Below, piece after piece: positions 41,129 through 52,401 of a stretch of DNA of 64,000 nucleotides. A program made the translations under genes and the position numbers. Within the stretch, counting starts at the first letter, position 1; the number at the start of each line of letters is the position of its first letter. The notes under the pieces were generated by a model that made no database searches, had not been told where the DNA came from, and was given only the letters and a program-made list of their open reading frames with translations. Source of the DNA: Siphonodentalium dalli (lineage: Eukaryota; Mollusca; Scaphopoda; Gadilida; Siphonodentaliidae); NCBI GenBank assembly GCA_032622095.1, contig CP136064.1, positions 187,038,209-187,102,208 on the forward strand, read 5' to 3'.

Positions 41129-43286
41129 TAGTGTTGAAATGACTAGTGAATTTCAAAGTCGACTAGTCCAGGCCCAAAAGTCGCGTTGCGTCGACTAGTT
41201 GGTATCCGATATCAAAACTTTCAAACATAACATGGTACGGAAAATTCATCGTACATGGCGTACACTGATAGTGATGAGCCGATAATCGGGAACGACAATC
41301 GGAATCGGCCGATTGTGGCCCATCGGATGACAATCGGTACTCGGGTTTGAACATCGGGATTTCCGATTGTCTAAATAATAAATGAGTGCTTGATTTTCTT
41401 TAATAAACTGTTTTAAATATGACGATGTTTTGTTGAATAAATGACCAGTAAATATGGGGAAAGTGATACCAAACACAAACTTGATATACATACATGCCCT
41501 CTGCAATACCCCGGCCGTACCTGGGTCCATGTGTGAACAATATATTAGTGGGGGTCGCCGGGAAGCACGTGACACTTTGAGTTAGAGTGAGGCAGCGAGC
41601 ATGACGCCGTGATTGCGCATAATAATTCGATTGATTTCTTTAGCATTGTAATGTACACAACGTACATGTCATGGGACGCATGTACGCCCATAGGTAACTT
41701 TATTGTTCGTCAACATGTAGACATTTTGATTTATGTATGTCAAACTATCAAAAATCAAAATGTATGCATACGCAGTACCGGTACAACAAAGGTATCTATA
41801 TAGTACATACAGCGTAACAGGTATAAACACTACTATAGAAACCGAAAGTGCATGTCACGTGACTTTAAATAGTTGAAGACAACACCTAATCACGGATAGC
41901 AGCTATCCTCTACCCATCCAGTCAGCCTCGTGTGACGTCACGTATATGTCACCACAAATGATTATTATGATGACCACGCCGAAATCGAATCGTGTCTGTG
42001 AAATTGACATGAACATGGTGTAACTTGCAACTAGTTCAGTCGGCTCATTTCCTTTGACGTGATGTCTATGAATTGGGATCAAAGAAAAATGCCGTTTGAT
42101 GAATTGTTATCAAAAACGGACCATGGACATGTCGTCATGCACGTGGCTACATCAAACTTTCAAAAAATTTGTTGTGGAATAGCCTAGAATACATGGGTAT
42201 GTTGCCTGTATTCGATCACTAGTCTGCCCATACCCACCTATCTACTTACCCAAACATATACTTATGTATACAGTGTACTGGCATATTACTACGTTTGTTG
42301 ATAGCTTCTAATTATTATATAACACATATAACATATTCTGCTATACATTATTTAAATAATCGGAATCGGCACCTGAATCGGCCGATTGTGATCTCAAATA
42401 ATCGGCGCACGGCTCTATTTGACAATCGGCTCATCACTATACACTGATGCAATGACGGTCTATTGCGTAGCGCTTTTCCCTGCATATAGACACCAATTTA
42501 TTTGGGAAATAATACAGTAAACATCTTGATATTTATCCAACATACTGAATGTAATTATATAATTAGACATGTGGTGGATAATGATTAGAAACACGATCAT
42601 TTATACAGGTTTTAAATTTTATATCAGTGTTCGAGTTTTCGTTTAGTCACGTGATCACCAATAAACCAGTGCCGAGCGGTGTCACTATAAAATGTTCCGA
42701 CTAAATACGCCCTATAGTATAGGCTACGATGCTACATTGTAGAATACGATAGCCAGTTCTTATCATGGTCGATGCTATTTTATAAGAGCTTGCTTTGGGG
42801 TTTCAAAATAAGAAAAGAAATGTTCTGTGAAATTATGTTTATCACTATCCAATATGTATATGATAATGACACACAGCGTCGCATCATAACCCGATGGTGG
42901 GAGATCAATTGAAATATACACAGTGTCTAGATCAATGCGGTCTCCGACAAACGATATAACTGCGTCAATCATTGCTATCATGTCGCAGTGATGTCTTTGA
43001 CCTCAAACGACGAGTGAGACATTGTGTTGTCAATTTCATTCTTTCAATTAATAGTCGGGTCACCGTGTGTGTCTATACTAGTAACACTGTCAATTCCGGG
43101 GGCCACCAAACGTTATACTTACCGTAACTTACGCGCAGTTAACACCGTTTATGGCGGAATCGATCTTGAAAACGTTATAGATGTAACTAATACACTATGT
43201 TCCGACTAGCCGACGGCAAAATTCAGAGTCGACGTTCTGACATTTCAGCGTCGACTACAGCTAGTCGATTAGTCGTTTCAACACTA
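41129..43286. mobile_element. hAT-like element (family of 17875-18773), interrupted by another hAT
   Basis: Ends TAGTGTTGAAATGACTAGTG and, inverted, AGTCGTTTCAACACTA; ATTTTGGG flanks both sides (41121-41128, 43287-43294), an exact 8-bp duplication. The body is the reverse-complement relative of 17875-18773. Without the nested insertion the element is about 979 bp. No transposase recognised. Confidence 0.9.
41269..42439. mobile_element. hAT-like element nested in the 41129-43286 copy, 1171 bp
   Basis: Ends TAGTGATGAGCCGATAATCG and, inverted, CAATCGGCTCATCACTA. Repeated AATCGG / CCGATT subterminal motifs. TACACTGA flanks both sides (41261-41268, 42440-42447). Removing it rejoins the outer element at GGCGTACACTGATGCAATGA, the same order as in the intact copy read in reverse (18632-18655). 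No coding capacity recognised. Confidence 0.92.
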
Positions 43287-43489
43287 ATTTTGGGACTATA
43301 TCATATATATATGTCCAGTAAGTGAGTAACTGTGCCAAGAGGTAACATACTAGTCTCTTTTTTTCCCAGAAATTTACATAAAACTTAACAATTTTATTGT
43401 ATAATCTATAGCTGAATTCATCTAGGATAGCTGATTTCAGCTATTGCATCTGAATTTGCACAATTGCCAGATCTATTGACACCAGACAC

Positions 43490-43900
43490 CAGGGAAGTCA
43501 GTGGCCGAGTGGATAGCGTACTGGTCTCTCGTGCTAAAGGTCCGGGGTTCGATTCCCGGTCGGGTATTCTGACAAAAATCCAAACATGGTCAGATTGCCA
43601 CGTTGTATGACTGAAAAGTCTCATTCGTGATCACACAATATATATCCGAATACAAAACTGACTTCCCTTCAAGGTGACATCATGTCCAGGTATGTTGTCA
43701 TGAGTGCGGTACACTGTCGGATCGGGAGCCGACATAAATGGCTGACCCGTGTACACGGGTGACTATGTGCACGTTAAAGAACCCGGCTGTAGGTTAGAGT
43801 AGCCCACCAAAGCACTGACCACAGTCGAGACCTGGACCCTGTCTGTAATGCCCGAAAAGGGAGTTGACAGGTAATTCTAGATAGATAGATAGATAGATAG
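43490..43900 (+). mobile_element. tRNA-derived SINE
   Basis: RNA polymerase III boxes are visible: A box TGGCCGAGTGG (43502-43512) and B box GGTTCGATTCC (43546-43556). The tRNA-like head runs to CGGTCGGGTA. The body contains TGTGCACGTTAAAGAACCCG, a segment shared by many metazoan SINEs, and the 3' end is a (GATA)n tail at 43870-43900. The complement translates to the familiar RESNPGPLARE artefact. A head of this kind that is followed by a long body is a SINE, not a tRNA gene. Confidence 0.85.
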
Positions 43901-44834
43901 ACTTGTTAGCGACATTACCTCCCTCGAGATGTCGCTCGTAAGCTGACTTCCGGTATTAAAAAAAAGGCAACCTGACCATGGAACCGGAGCAGGGTGTTGC
44001 AATCTATGGAATCACATGACACTCGATCTTTATAGATCTTTTTGGTTTTCGCGCTAAAACGAAAGCCGAATAAATAAGCTATCATTTAGTGTTCAAATAA
44101 ACCACCGGGATCAATTAGAACCTGATAAAAGAATTTTTCGAAAATTAGGCGGACAAAGCAATTTGGTAAATCCGAACTTCACGTGGATAAAAAGTTATAT
44201 TTGAGACAGATTTTTTTTTTATTTACCTGCTGCGCTCTCATCGGCCACGCGGAACAATCCGTGGTTAAAGTAAATGGTGTACCAAATTTTATAGCGGCTA
44301 TAAATAGACAAATGAATTATATGGCAAGGGGGATAATTCACAGAATAGTTGTCACTTCCGCTTTAGTTTAGAGATCTGAAGCAAAGCGTCGATTTCACAA
44401 ACGGAACGCTTTTTACGAGGCAAAAGCTATAATAACAATATATTTCACTTTTTTATTTTGTGGTAGGTGAAGCTAAACATTGAATACGTATATTCGGAGT
44501 GCCATGACCTTGTTCCCATTGTCTCTGACACAACTTATAAATTCTTGTCATTGCCATCAGTTTTACTAGTTACCTGAGGCTGAGTACCTGGTCAAAACAG
44601 CTGATCGCTACAGGTGTTAGATTAAATTTTATTGTGATAGCATTCATATACATGTAATGCAGTGCAGTGTTACAGAAAATAGTATAACTTTATTGTCCCC
44701 CCGAAACTTTTCAACATTCAATCAAGTGAGCTTGAGTTTCATTCATATAACTTTATAGCTGCAGCATGCTGTGTCATTCTGCAGGCTGCATTTCAGATAT
44801 ACCGGTGTAACACGATATCTCCCCCCTGGGTATT

Positions 44835-44872
<38 letters not shown>

Positions 44873-44968
44873 CACCGGTACATGTATATACATTCTTAGC
44901 AAAATGATGCAATTATCTTCCGATTTTTCATGTTGTCCGCCACTTGCCCCTCATGGCACATTCATTAC
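43901..44968. other. No recognised gene; includes a 35-C run
   Basis: 44000-44400 is somewhat richer in CpG and contains GGAAGTGAC on the minus strand, but no exon could be supported. 44836-44870 is an uninterrupted run of 35 C. Nothing else identified. Confidence 0.5.
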
Positions 44969-46269
44969 TAGTGCTGGGACGGTTGTCCGGATAACCGGTT
45001 ACGGTTCGGTTACGCGTGTCAACCGGTTGGAGGAGGCCACAACCGGATAACCATAATATTGATAACGATCGTACTATCATCGTAGTACTCCGTGTAAATG
45101 TTGCCGGTATCACTTATGGAAGTTTAAGTAACGAGAGTAAGCCGCTTAGAAGCGATTTGGACAGTTGATTGTGTATTCATATACCCCACAACACATGCCT
45201 GTTTGATCATCGGCAGCTTTTCTAGACATGAAACCAACAACTATACTCTTATCTGTGTCAGTCTGTGAATCACTTGCTACACATTCAATGCCAATTTCCT
45301 TTGGCGGCATTACATGACGTTCCGGCTGCACGCGCACCGCGGCATACATCAAAGCAATCAAGTCTAGACTTTTACTACGTCATCAATAGTATGTCTGTTT
45401 TCTTGAAACTGCCCCCCTTTGTCATTTAATACCATTAGTTCGTCTCAAAGCGATGACAGAAGACCTACAAAAACGGAAATCGAACGTTTGGGGACATTTA
45501 GTCCTAAATTGAAGATGACGAAAAAAAGGAAGAAGAAATGGGCGGTATTCAAGGCCTGCCGAACGCGATTCGTTTATTCTGGATCAACATCCAATATGAA
45601 GTCGCACATCCAGAAAAAATACAGGCCTACTGGGAGTGGGAAATCAGAGTATATCTAGTGATGTGTTCGATAACTTTAATTCCTAAACACTGGCTGGGGC
45701 TTGCGTAATGAATCACGACGATTTAATTTTGTTTGAATTTGTTTATTAAAATAATTTAAGTAACATCGTGTAGCCACTGTGATTAATACATACCTGCCTA
45801 TACCCAAACACTAGTAAACATTATAAACAACAGTATACCTACCTTCAGTACCTTGTTTGGGCTAATCGTGCCCAGAATATACACAAGGGAGGAACTATAT
45901 TTCGTCGCTGAAGGTTTTGCAAGCAAGCGTTGTTTATGCAGTGCGGAACACCCGTAAACATCGATATACTAGCGCACCACTAATATATATTATATTTTAG
46001 TTTGTTTGGGCTCAAAACTGAATTAATTTATACACATTTACAACTATTTGATAGCCGTAATGGGAACGCATTTTACGACCAAGACATCGTTTGTGATCGC
46101 ATGTATATCAACGTTTCCGTGGCGCTTAATAAACACTTGTTTTGCCGATATAGTGACAAGTGTATTAAATCTCGTACTTAGGGTAATGCTGGTCGCGGTT
46201 AACCGGTTATGGTTAGGTTAATGCCCGTGGTTAACCGGTTAGGAAAAAACCCCAACCGTCCCAGCACTA
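44969..46269. mobile_element. hAT element carrying only a BED-finger frame, 1301 bp
   Basis: Ends are TAGTGCTGGGACGGTTG and, inverted, CAACCGTCCCAGCACTA. Both ends contain repeated AACCGGTTA motifs. TTCATTAC flanks both sides (44961-44968, 46270-46277), an exact 8-bp duplication. The plus-strand frame 45419-45658 encodes a BED-finger-like segment. The catalytic domain is absent. Confidence 0.93.
45419..45658 (+). pseudogene. BED zinc-finger remnant of a hAT transposase
   Basis: The 79-codon frame has WAVFKACRTRFVYSGSTSNM followed by KSHIQKKYRP. This is the BED pattern W..F..C..C....SG.TSN...H....H, but the second Cys is Arg and the final His of the H..(3-5)H pair appears as Lys/Tyr. Preceding residues LGTFSPKLKMTKKRKKK are basic. 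Metal binding is therefore probably lost. It ends with TAG shortly after the finger, without any RNase-H-like domain. It lies entirely inside the hAT element 44969-46269. Confidence 0.6.
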
Positions 46270-46437
46270 TTCATTACTGACAATTAATTCCATCAATGTC
46301 ATCATATTTCAGCAGAACATAACCTTAAGGCATGGATACAATATTACCTAACTGAGTGAATCCTGGTGTGTTTTATGTCATGGGTTCGACTTTGGAGCAT
46401 TTCTCGAAATATGAATTTCTCATGTCTTAACCTGTTG

Positions 46438-46510
46438 AACCCGTAACACCGATATTTAGGTGCAAACGAACCGTGACTATATCCCGTAACACCGATATTT
46501 CGGTGCAGCG
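46438..46510. repeat. Two copies of CCCGTAACACCGATATTT, 44 bp apart
   Basis: CCCGTAACACCGATATTTAG and CCCGTAACACCGATATTTCG, each followed by GTGCA, occur in direct orientation. Function unknown. Confidence 0.8.
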
Positions 46511-46549
46511 ACGACATGATTCGGTAGCAAATTTATATATAGTATAACG

Positions 46550-47950
46550 AGCGTCAGACCCACTGATTTATATTTAAATTGCCCCCACATGTCAGCGGCG
46601 CCCATGGTTCGTATGGAATGGTTGGCCGCTAGTATCGGGTAGAAATATATGCGCATGCGCATTGCATATAATCTACAAAAACATACGATATTTTAAGCGA
46701 ACTGTGCCGCTAAATTTAGGGCATATAATTTTGTGTTCCCCGTGTGTGTACAGAACAGACATAATTTAGACACACAATTTCAGTTTAAATTACCCTCACG
46801 TATATTAGTCAGTGTTCTGCTACATATGGGGAAGGGTCTATCGCCTATCAAGTTGATTTATTCGCGCATGCGCAGACCAGCACAATGACAAACAAGTGCA
46901 CCGCTGGGCGGAGGTAACGCCCCCGACTGTACAATCAGAGAGGATTTTTCTTATTTTTGTGCAAATGCTTATTAAATGGCACTTTGTAAAGTTATGTTAT
47001 TCATGAGTAAACAATCCAAAATCAAGTTATCATCTGGAAACCAAAAAAAGTAGCAGAAAACCTGAAGTCCAAAAAGGGGCGTAACTCTGGAAAAAATAGG
47101 CAGACGACACCACGGCTATGGGGAAATCTTGTCCCCCCGGCTGGTCTATTGGCATACCAAATATCAACTGAATTGAATTAGCGAAACCAAAGTTATGAGT
47201 TGAAACGTTCGTATGCCACAGAAAACTGAATTTTCTAAGTCCAAAAAGGGGCGTAACTCTGGAAAAAATGGGCGGACGAAACCGCAGTTATGGGGAAATC
47301 TTGTCCCCCCGGCTGGTCTATTAGCATACCAAAGATCAACTGAATTGAGTTAGCGAAACCAAAGTTATGAGTTGAAACGTTCGTACGGACGGACGGAAGG
47401 ACGGACAGACGGAAGGACGGACGGACGGAAGGACGGACGGAAGGACGGACGGACGGAGGGCTCCACTATATACCCCCAAATCTCCATCGGAGATCGGGGG
47501 CATAATAAATGGTTTATAACGTGCTTATACACGAGATACCAACTAATATATATATTTAAATGGGCCTATTGAAGTCAGCGTTGGCAAAGGTGTGTATATG
47601 GATTGGCTGCCCGCTAGAAACGGGTAGGAAAATATGCACATGCGCGCAGGCTATAATTCATTTTGAAAAATGCGTTTAAGTGAATTGTGGCGCTATATAT
47701 GACATATAGAAATTAGTTGCATGTTTCACATGTTCAGTAGACACAATCTAGACAGCTTACTTGAACAATGGGGCCACGATATGTTACGGGAAATTACGTT
47801 GTTTCTGCATGGTCTCTGTAATATCAGTCTCTGTTATGCCACATGCGGCAAAAAGTCTATCGCATATCAAGTTGACTTAGGCCTAAAAAAAAAACTTATT
47901 TGTTTCCTATTACGGTGCCAAAAAATTCCAGGTAGGTAGGTAGGGATTTT
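46550..47950 (+). repeat. Direct duplicates (46550-46900, 47540-47900) around a dispersed repeat
   Basis: Both flanking segments share order and motifs: GTCAGCG, ATGG..TGGC.GCCCGCTAG-like, CGGGTAG.AA.ATATGC, GCATGCGC-like, AAGTGAACTG/GAATTGTG..GC, AGACA.AATTTAGAC and CTATCGC.TATCAAGTTGA. Between them is a 'ggggcgtaactctgg' repeat (46990-47480) with a GGAC minisatellite. Either a tandem duplication was split by the repeat or the repeat duplicated with its flank. Confidence 0.6.
47040..47480 (+). repeat. Dispersed repeat with (GGAC/GGAAGGAC)n minisatellite
   Basis: Two ~180-bp units start with AAGTCCAAAAAGGGGCGTAA and contain CTTGTCCCCCCGGCTGGTCT; the minisatellite is at 47384-47460; the end is CCCCCAAATCTCCATCGGAGATCGGGGGC, an inverted repeat. 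Open frames rich in RTDGR are by-products of the minisatellite. Confidence 0.75.
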
Positions 47951-49134
47951 ATTTGTTTTGGTAATATTTTTTTATTTTCCCCCCGAACAGTTAAGAAGTA
48001 CATTAATGCTTACTCTTTAAACTTGTGTTAAGGCTGTCCATGTATATTGCAAGTAAACAGTTAATGTAGCACAATAATATGATAAGTATTGTCAATGTGA
48101 ACAAACAAATGCCTCCCAGGCACTCAATTATGCAGCTCTCTTGTAATTATTCTCTCAGTTTAGATTGTGGTGGCACATCTTCCTCAGAGCACAATATTGA
48201 CATATCAACAGGCCCAAGACATACACCATAATAGGGCTTTTCTATTACTTTATAATAACATAACTTGTATGATATTAATTCAAACCTCACTTAAATATTT
48301 GGTCATACACCTCAGGACCTAAGACACATATCTCACATGCGCCTCAGACACATTGCACAGGGTGTAAATGTTCCTCAACTGCACTGAAATATCAAGTCCC
48401 ACACCACACTGAAAATGGTACCACAGGCCACACCTTGACTGAGGTTCCACACCTCAGCATTCAAATTGGCCCCAACTTTGAAGTTCCTTATACACACTGG
48501 CATATGCATGCTTTTAAGTTTGATACATCATACACCCAAACAAACCAGTAGATAATTTCATGTGCTTTGTTAGTGCCCATCACAGAAGGGTGTTTGATAT
48601 GGTAGACATGCAGTCATCTTTATACTGTCTGCATACATACTAGTAACTATGCATGAACACTATGAATCCTTGATTGACTGGGGAGAGGAACTTTAAATTC
48701 TGATATAGAATGTCTTCTATATGTATATTGCTCTCTAACAGATAAGACTTCTTCCCACAAGACATGGGAGTTGAACAAACAAGATTACCACAGGCAGGTT
48801 TTAAAGACTGCAGATTTATTGGTGAGATTGGGATTCATCTGCAACCACAAATTTATATATGGACATGTATTTTAATAGAAGTAAATTGTTTTTGAAAATT
48901 CCATCTTTAAAATTATTGCTGCTTAATGTAAACATAGTATATAGTATATATTTAACGATATAGATGTGTTTACATGCCAATTACATGCATTAAAAAAAAA
49001 TTAAAAACCAAAAATATATTATTTTTTTTTGGGTTGAAATGGTTTTTTTTGGGTTAAAATTTGAAAAAAAAAGTTCAGGTCGCCCCAATTTCGGCAGGTC
49101 GGTCGGGTAACCGGAAACAAAGATGTTTTTTTTT
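47951..49134. other. No recognisable gene
   Basis: AT-rich unique sequence. Nothing with splice sites plus conserved peptide on either strand, and no TIR. Confidence 0.5.
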
Positions 49135-49830
49135 TTGGCCTTACTCGCACATGGTCAGGTATATCTTAAATTTCACATTAGGATATTGGTTGCATCGAAA
49201 CGCAATTCGCTGATGTATAATTACCGGTACGTTAAAAGCTAGAATTCGTTTATCCTGCAAATTTCGGGTAGTTGCCTAGTTTCTAAGGAGAGATCGGGTG
49301 GCAAAGTATCCCGGTCTTACAATGATCAGTGGTCCATGCATGCATACTAGTAGCATGCCTGTACAGATTCAGTTATGTGTCCCCTTTGAACATAACCAAC
49401 ACCACGCGACAATAGACACTGTCTAAATTAAGGCAAAACATACCACGGAATAGTTAGTGCAATGTCATTCGATCATTAGTGGTATTTGCTTAGCAACCGT
49501 TGCTACCCATAAATGGGATATTTGGTTCACTATTCTGGTCGGGTATATCTCAAATTTCACGTTAGGGTATTACCTGTATCAAAAAACGCAATCACTGGGG
49601 TTGAATAACGATGCTATAAGCTATATTTACATTTTCCAGTCAATTCCGGGTAGTTGCCTAGCAACCGTTACCAAGGAATTGCCACGAGGCAAAGTCATGC
49701 GATCTTATAATGATCGCTGATCCATGGGGAACTAACTGTCAAGTTTCATACCTGTGTCACAGTTTGAACATAATCAACACCATGCGACTAGACACTGTCT
49801 AATTTAATAGGAAATACCACTGGGAGCCCC
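49135..49830 (+). repeat. Diverged tandem duplication, period ~360-380 bp
   Basis: The first unit (about 49150-49455) and second (about 49530-49820) share GGTCAGGTATATCTTAAATTTCAC / GGTCGGGTATATCTCAAATTTCAC, CGGGTAGTTGCCTAG, GGCAAAGT, AATGATC, TTTGAACATAA.CAACACCA.GCGAC and AGACACTGTCTAA. Copies have diverged clearly. No coding function seen. Confidence 0.75.
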
Positions 49831-50339
49831 GGGTCAGGGTGTCGATCACTCTGTCTGTGGGGCGTCAGGGTTCAACTTCAGAATCAAAGGGTTAAAACTG
49901 AAAATTTTTTCAAAGTCAAATTTTCTCACTTAGATCAATTCTAAGTTGTGAAACTCAATCAAATGGTTATGTTTATGTTCTAAATTACTACAATACCCGA
50001 AATATTTCAACAAAATCTCAAATACGAAAAAGTTTGTTATGTTGCTAGACTTGTTGATAAGACGAAAACAGGTGACATGAAAAAAAGTACCTGTTGCTGA
50101 ACAAAGGCAAACGAGTAGTCAAAAGAATTCAGTTCGTCGACAAGAATGTTCAGATCTGTTTTTTACACTATCATCATCTTTATATTGAATATTTATTAGT
50201 TTTCGTGAACAAATAACATATTTATCGAGGTCCGATGACAACGATGCAGAAAATGTTTCGGCCATGACAGTATTTCTGACGTCCAATTTATACCGTTAGT
50301 TACCGGGACACAAGATACACACTAATAAAAGTGTAAGCC

Positions 50340-50810
50340 GAGGCCGAGGTCGGCTCCAAATAAAAGTTGTACATAAGCGGGCTGTTATGTGGTGTTTGGT
50401 CTGTTACTTCTCAATGGATATGAATGAAATTTGGTATATATATCCGGGCTGAGACATGGAATACTATAACGTTTGAATTGTTTTTAAATTAACAAATTTG
50501 TTGATATTATTCAACTTTTTCATTCTGGAGCGTACTAAAAAGTGTTATTAAGCGGCCGGCTCCAAAATCAAAGTTGTAAGCGGACTTGATGTCACATTAT
50601 CTTCTTTGTTTATAAATGGATATGACTGAAATTTGGTAGGCCTACATATGTCCGGGTTATGACATGAAATACATTAACGTTTAAATTGTTTTTAAATTCA
50701 CATTTTTTTTGATTTTATTCAACTTTTTCGTTTTTTTCGTTCTGTAGCACACTATAATTTAAAGTGTTGGCGGCCGGCTCCATTTAAAAGGTGGATGCGG
50801 CTTATGTGCT
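50340..50810 (+). repeat. Tandem repeat, ~205-216-bp period, just over two units
   Basis: GGCTCCAAATAAAAGTTGTA, GGCTCCAAAATCAAAGTTGT and GGCTCCATTTAAAAGG begin successive units at about 50353, 50557 and 50774. Each unit includes GGATATGA.TGAAATTTGGTA and TTTTTAAATT..CA..TTT. The GCGGCCGGCTCC junction stands out as CpG-rich. Confidence 0.8.
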
Positions 50811-51070
50811 TAATTAGCGTTATAGGTAATCGGATTAACTAACTGGCGACTCTATAGACGATCGTGTTAGGTGTTTTTTGGAGCATTTGAGGTTTTTGGC
50901 GAAATATAATTTACAACGCGAATACATTTATTTTAAATGATAACTTTATATAATCATAATGCATATATAATAAACACATAAAATATAATAACAAACATGG
51001 GGACATACAAACATGATTTATAAACTGTTAACAAAATATATCAAACAGAATGTATGACAAGATATCAAAC

Positions 51071-51720
51071 TCACTGAAGTTTATGAAGATGCACATATTC
51101 AAATAGTGGGCTTGGTATCAAACCCCGAAGGTCCGACCACGTCGACATCGCTATCCGTATATAAGATACGTGCCAATAACGTTGACAAAGCAATGGCGAT
51201 AAAATGGAGACGATACCGATGCAAATATCCGGGGTATCAACGGCGTCCCTGCGTCTGGTGGTGACTCGGATACCAACGACGGATGCCAAGTGGGGGATCT
51301 GGGCGTCTCTCAGTTCTCCCTGTCTCCGCTTGACCCTCCTGTCGGCGTCCTTTCTTCTTCTTCTGTGGGCGGGTCTAGCTTCTTCCGCTCCTCCTTTCAC
51401 CGAGACCCCCAGGTTGCTGTGGTCTCCAGCAACCGGGTTACGGCCAACAAAGGGTCATGATAAGCACCGCGTTGGTGTAACCCTGTATGACAAAAACAGA
51501 TCAACTTGGCTCACCTATAGCCATTGTAAATTCCAGGTCAGACAGCGACACAAGTTGATTGAGCTCAGCACGAGCCTGACTTCAACGGGGATTATAGACG
51601 TACTACCCATCGTACGCTGAAGTCAGTAATCCGATCGCCAGGGGGCGATGTACAGGGGTGCTCAAGTCGGGACGTCTTGTCCCACCGGCGGTCGGAGCCC
51701 GAATGAGTGAGGCCACCGTC
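51071..51720. other. GC- and CpG-rich patch with overlapping open frames, identity unknown
   Basis: On the plus strand 51204-51620 is open for 138 codons, with a hydrophobic stretch LTLLSASFLLLLWAGLASSA near residues 43-62. On the minus strand 51071-51400 is open for 109 codons, with a very basic RRRRKDADRRVKRRQGE. Overlap in opposite strands means at most one is real. Neither shows a domain I recognise. Open frames are expected more often in GC-rich DNA. It may be a piece of an unrecognised mobile element or a terminal exon. Confidence 0.3.
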
Positions 51721-52401
51721 ACTGATCTACAGACACTCTTTAATATAATAATGTGGAATACCAATATAGAGAGCACATCGGTATAAAATTATGCTTCAAC
51801 CGAAGAAAAGTGCTATTATCACCTTTTTTTTAGTACGGTATGCGAGTGTGGAAAAAAAAAGAATCCAGTTGAATCCTTTACTATAGACAGCATAAATATG
51901 CACAGTGTTGATTCCTCCTCACATGCACCTAGGAATTATTCGGCAACATATTGATATATCAACAAGAAAAACATAGTCAGAAATGGTAATGCCCTCAAGA
52001 TCATACTATTGAGCTTGCGACCTTCTCCTATATATGTAGGGAGAGCGGGGCACGTTGGAACGTTTTTTGTTCTATCTCACATAATAATTATACGGAAATG
52101 TGAGCATGGACGATTTCCTCTTTTTGTCTATTCTGATATATTATGTCAAAGACTTTAATAATAGCTAAGACTTTAATAATCACTATGATATATTTCGCTT
52201 TGACGTATACAAAGTCGAAAATATTCTTGTTCCAACATGCTCCCGTTTGTTTGATACAAGGGGCAAATTGGAACATTAAACGAGGCAAGTCAAAACATTG
52301 GCTATATTTGGAACACAAATCCCTTTAATGTACAATAGTGGTAATTTAAAACCATATTTAAATATATCACAAGAACTATATTAAATTGCTCATATAAAAC
52401 A
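51721..52401. other. No recognisable gene
   Basis: AT-rich. A short segment GGGGCACGTTGGAACG (52046) resembles GGCGCGGCATATTGGAACG at 60446, which is the only link noticed. Confidence 0.5.

Noticed and set aside
40836-41156. 106-codon minus-strand frame
   Set aside because: It crosses the border of the outer hAT element and has no recognisable domain.
43502-43570. tRNA gene
   Set aside because: A and B boxes are present but the head continues into a SINE body with a GATA tail, and a second headless copy exists at 37497-37707.
44180-44400. Possible HEATR6 promoter and first exon on the minus strand (GGAAGTGAC motif and a GCAG|GTAAAT donor)
   Set aside because: An ATG just before the donor would give only a few codons and would skip the expected N-terminal segment; no transcript evidence, 9 kb away.
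47372-47572. Frame rich in RTDGRTDGRKDGR
   Set aside because: A direct translation of the GGAC minisatellite.
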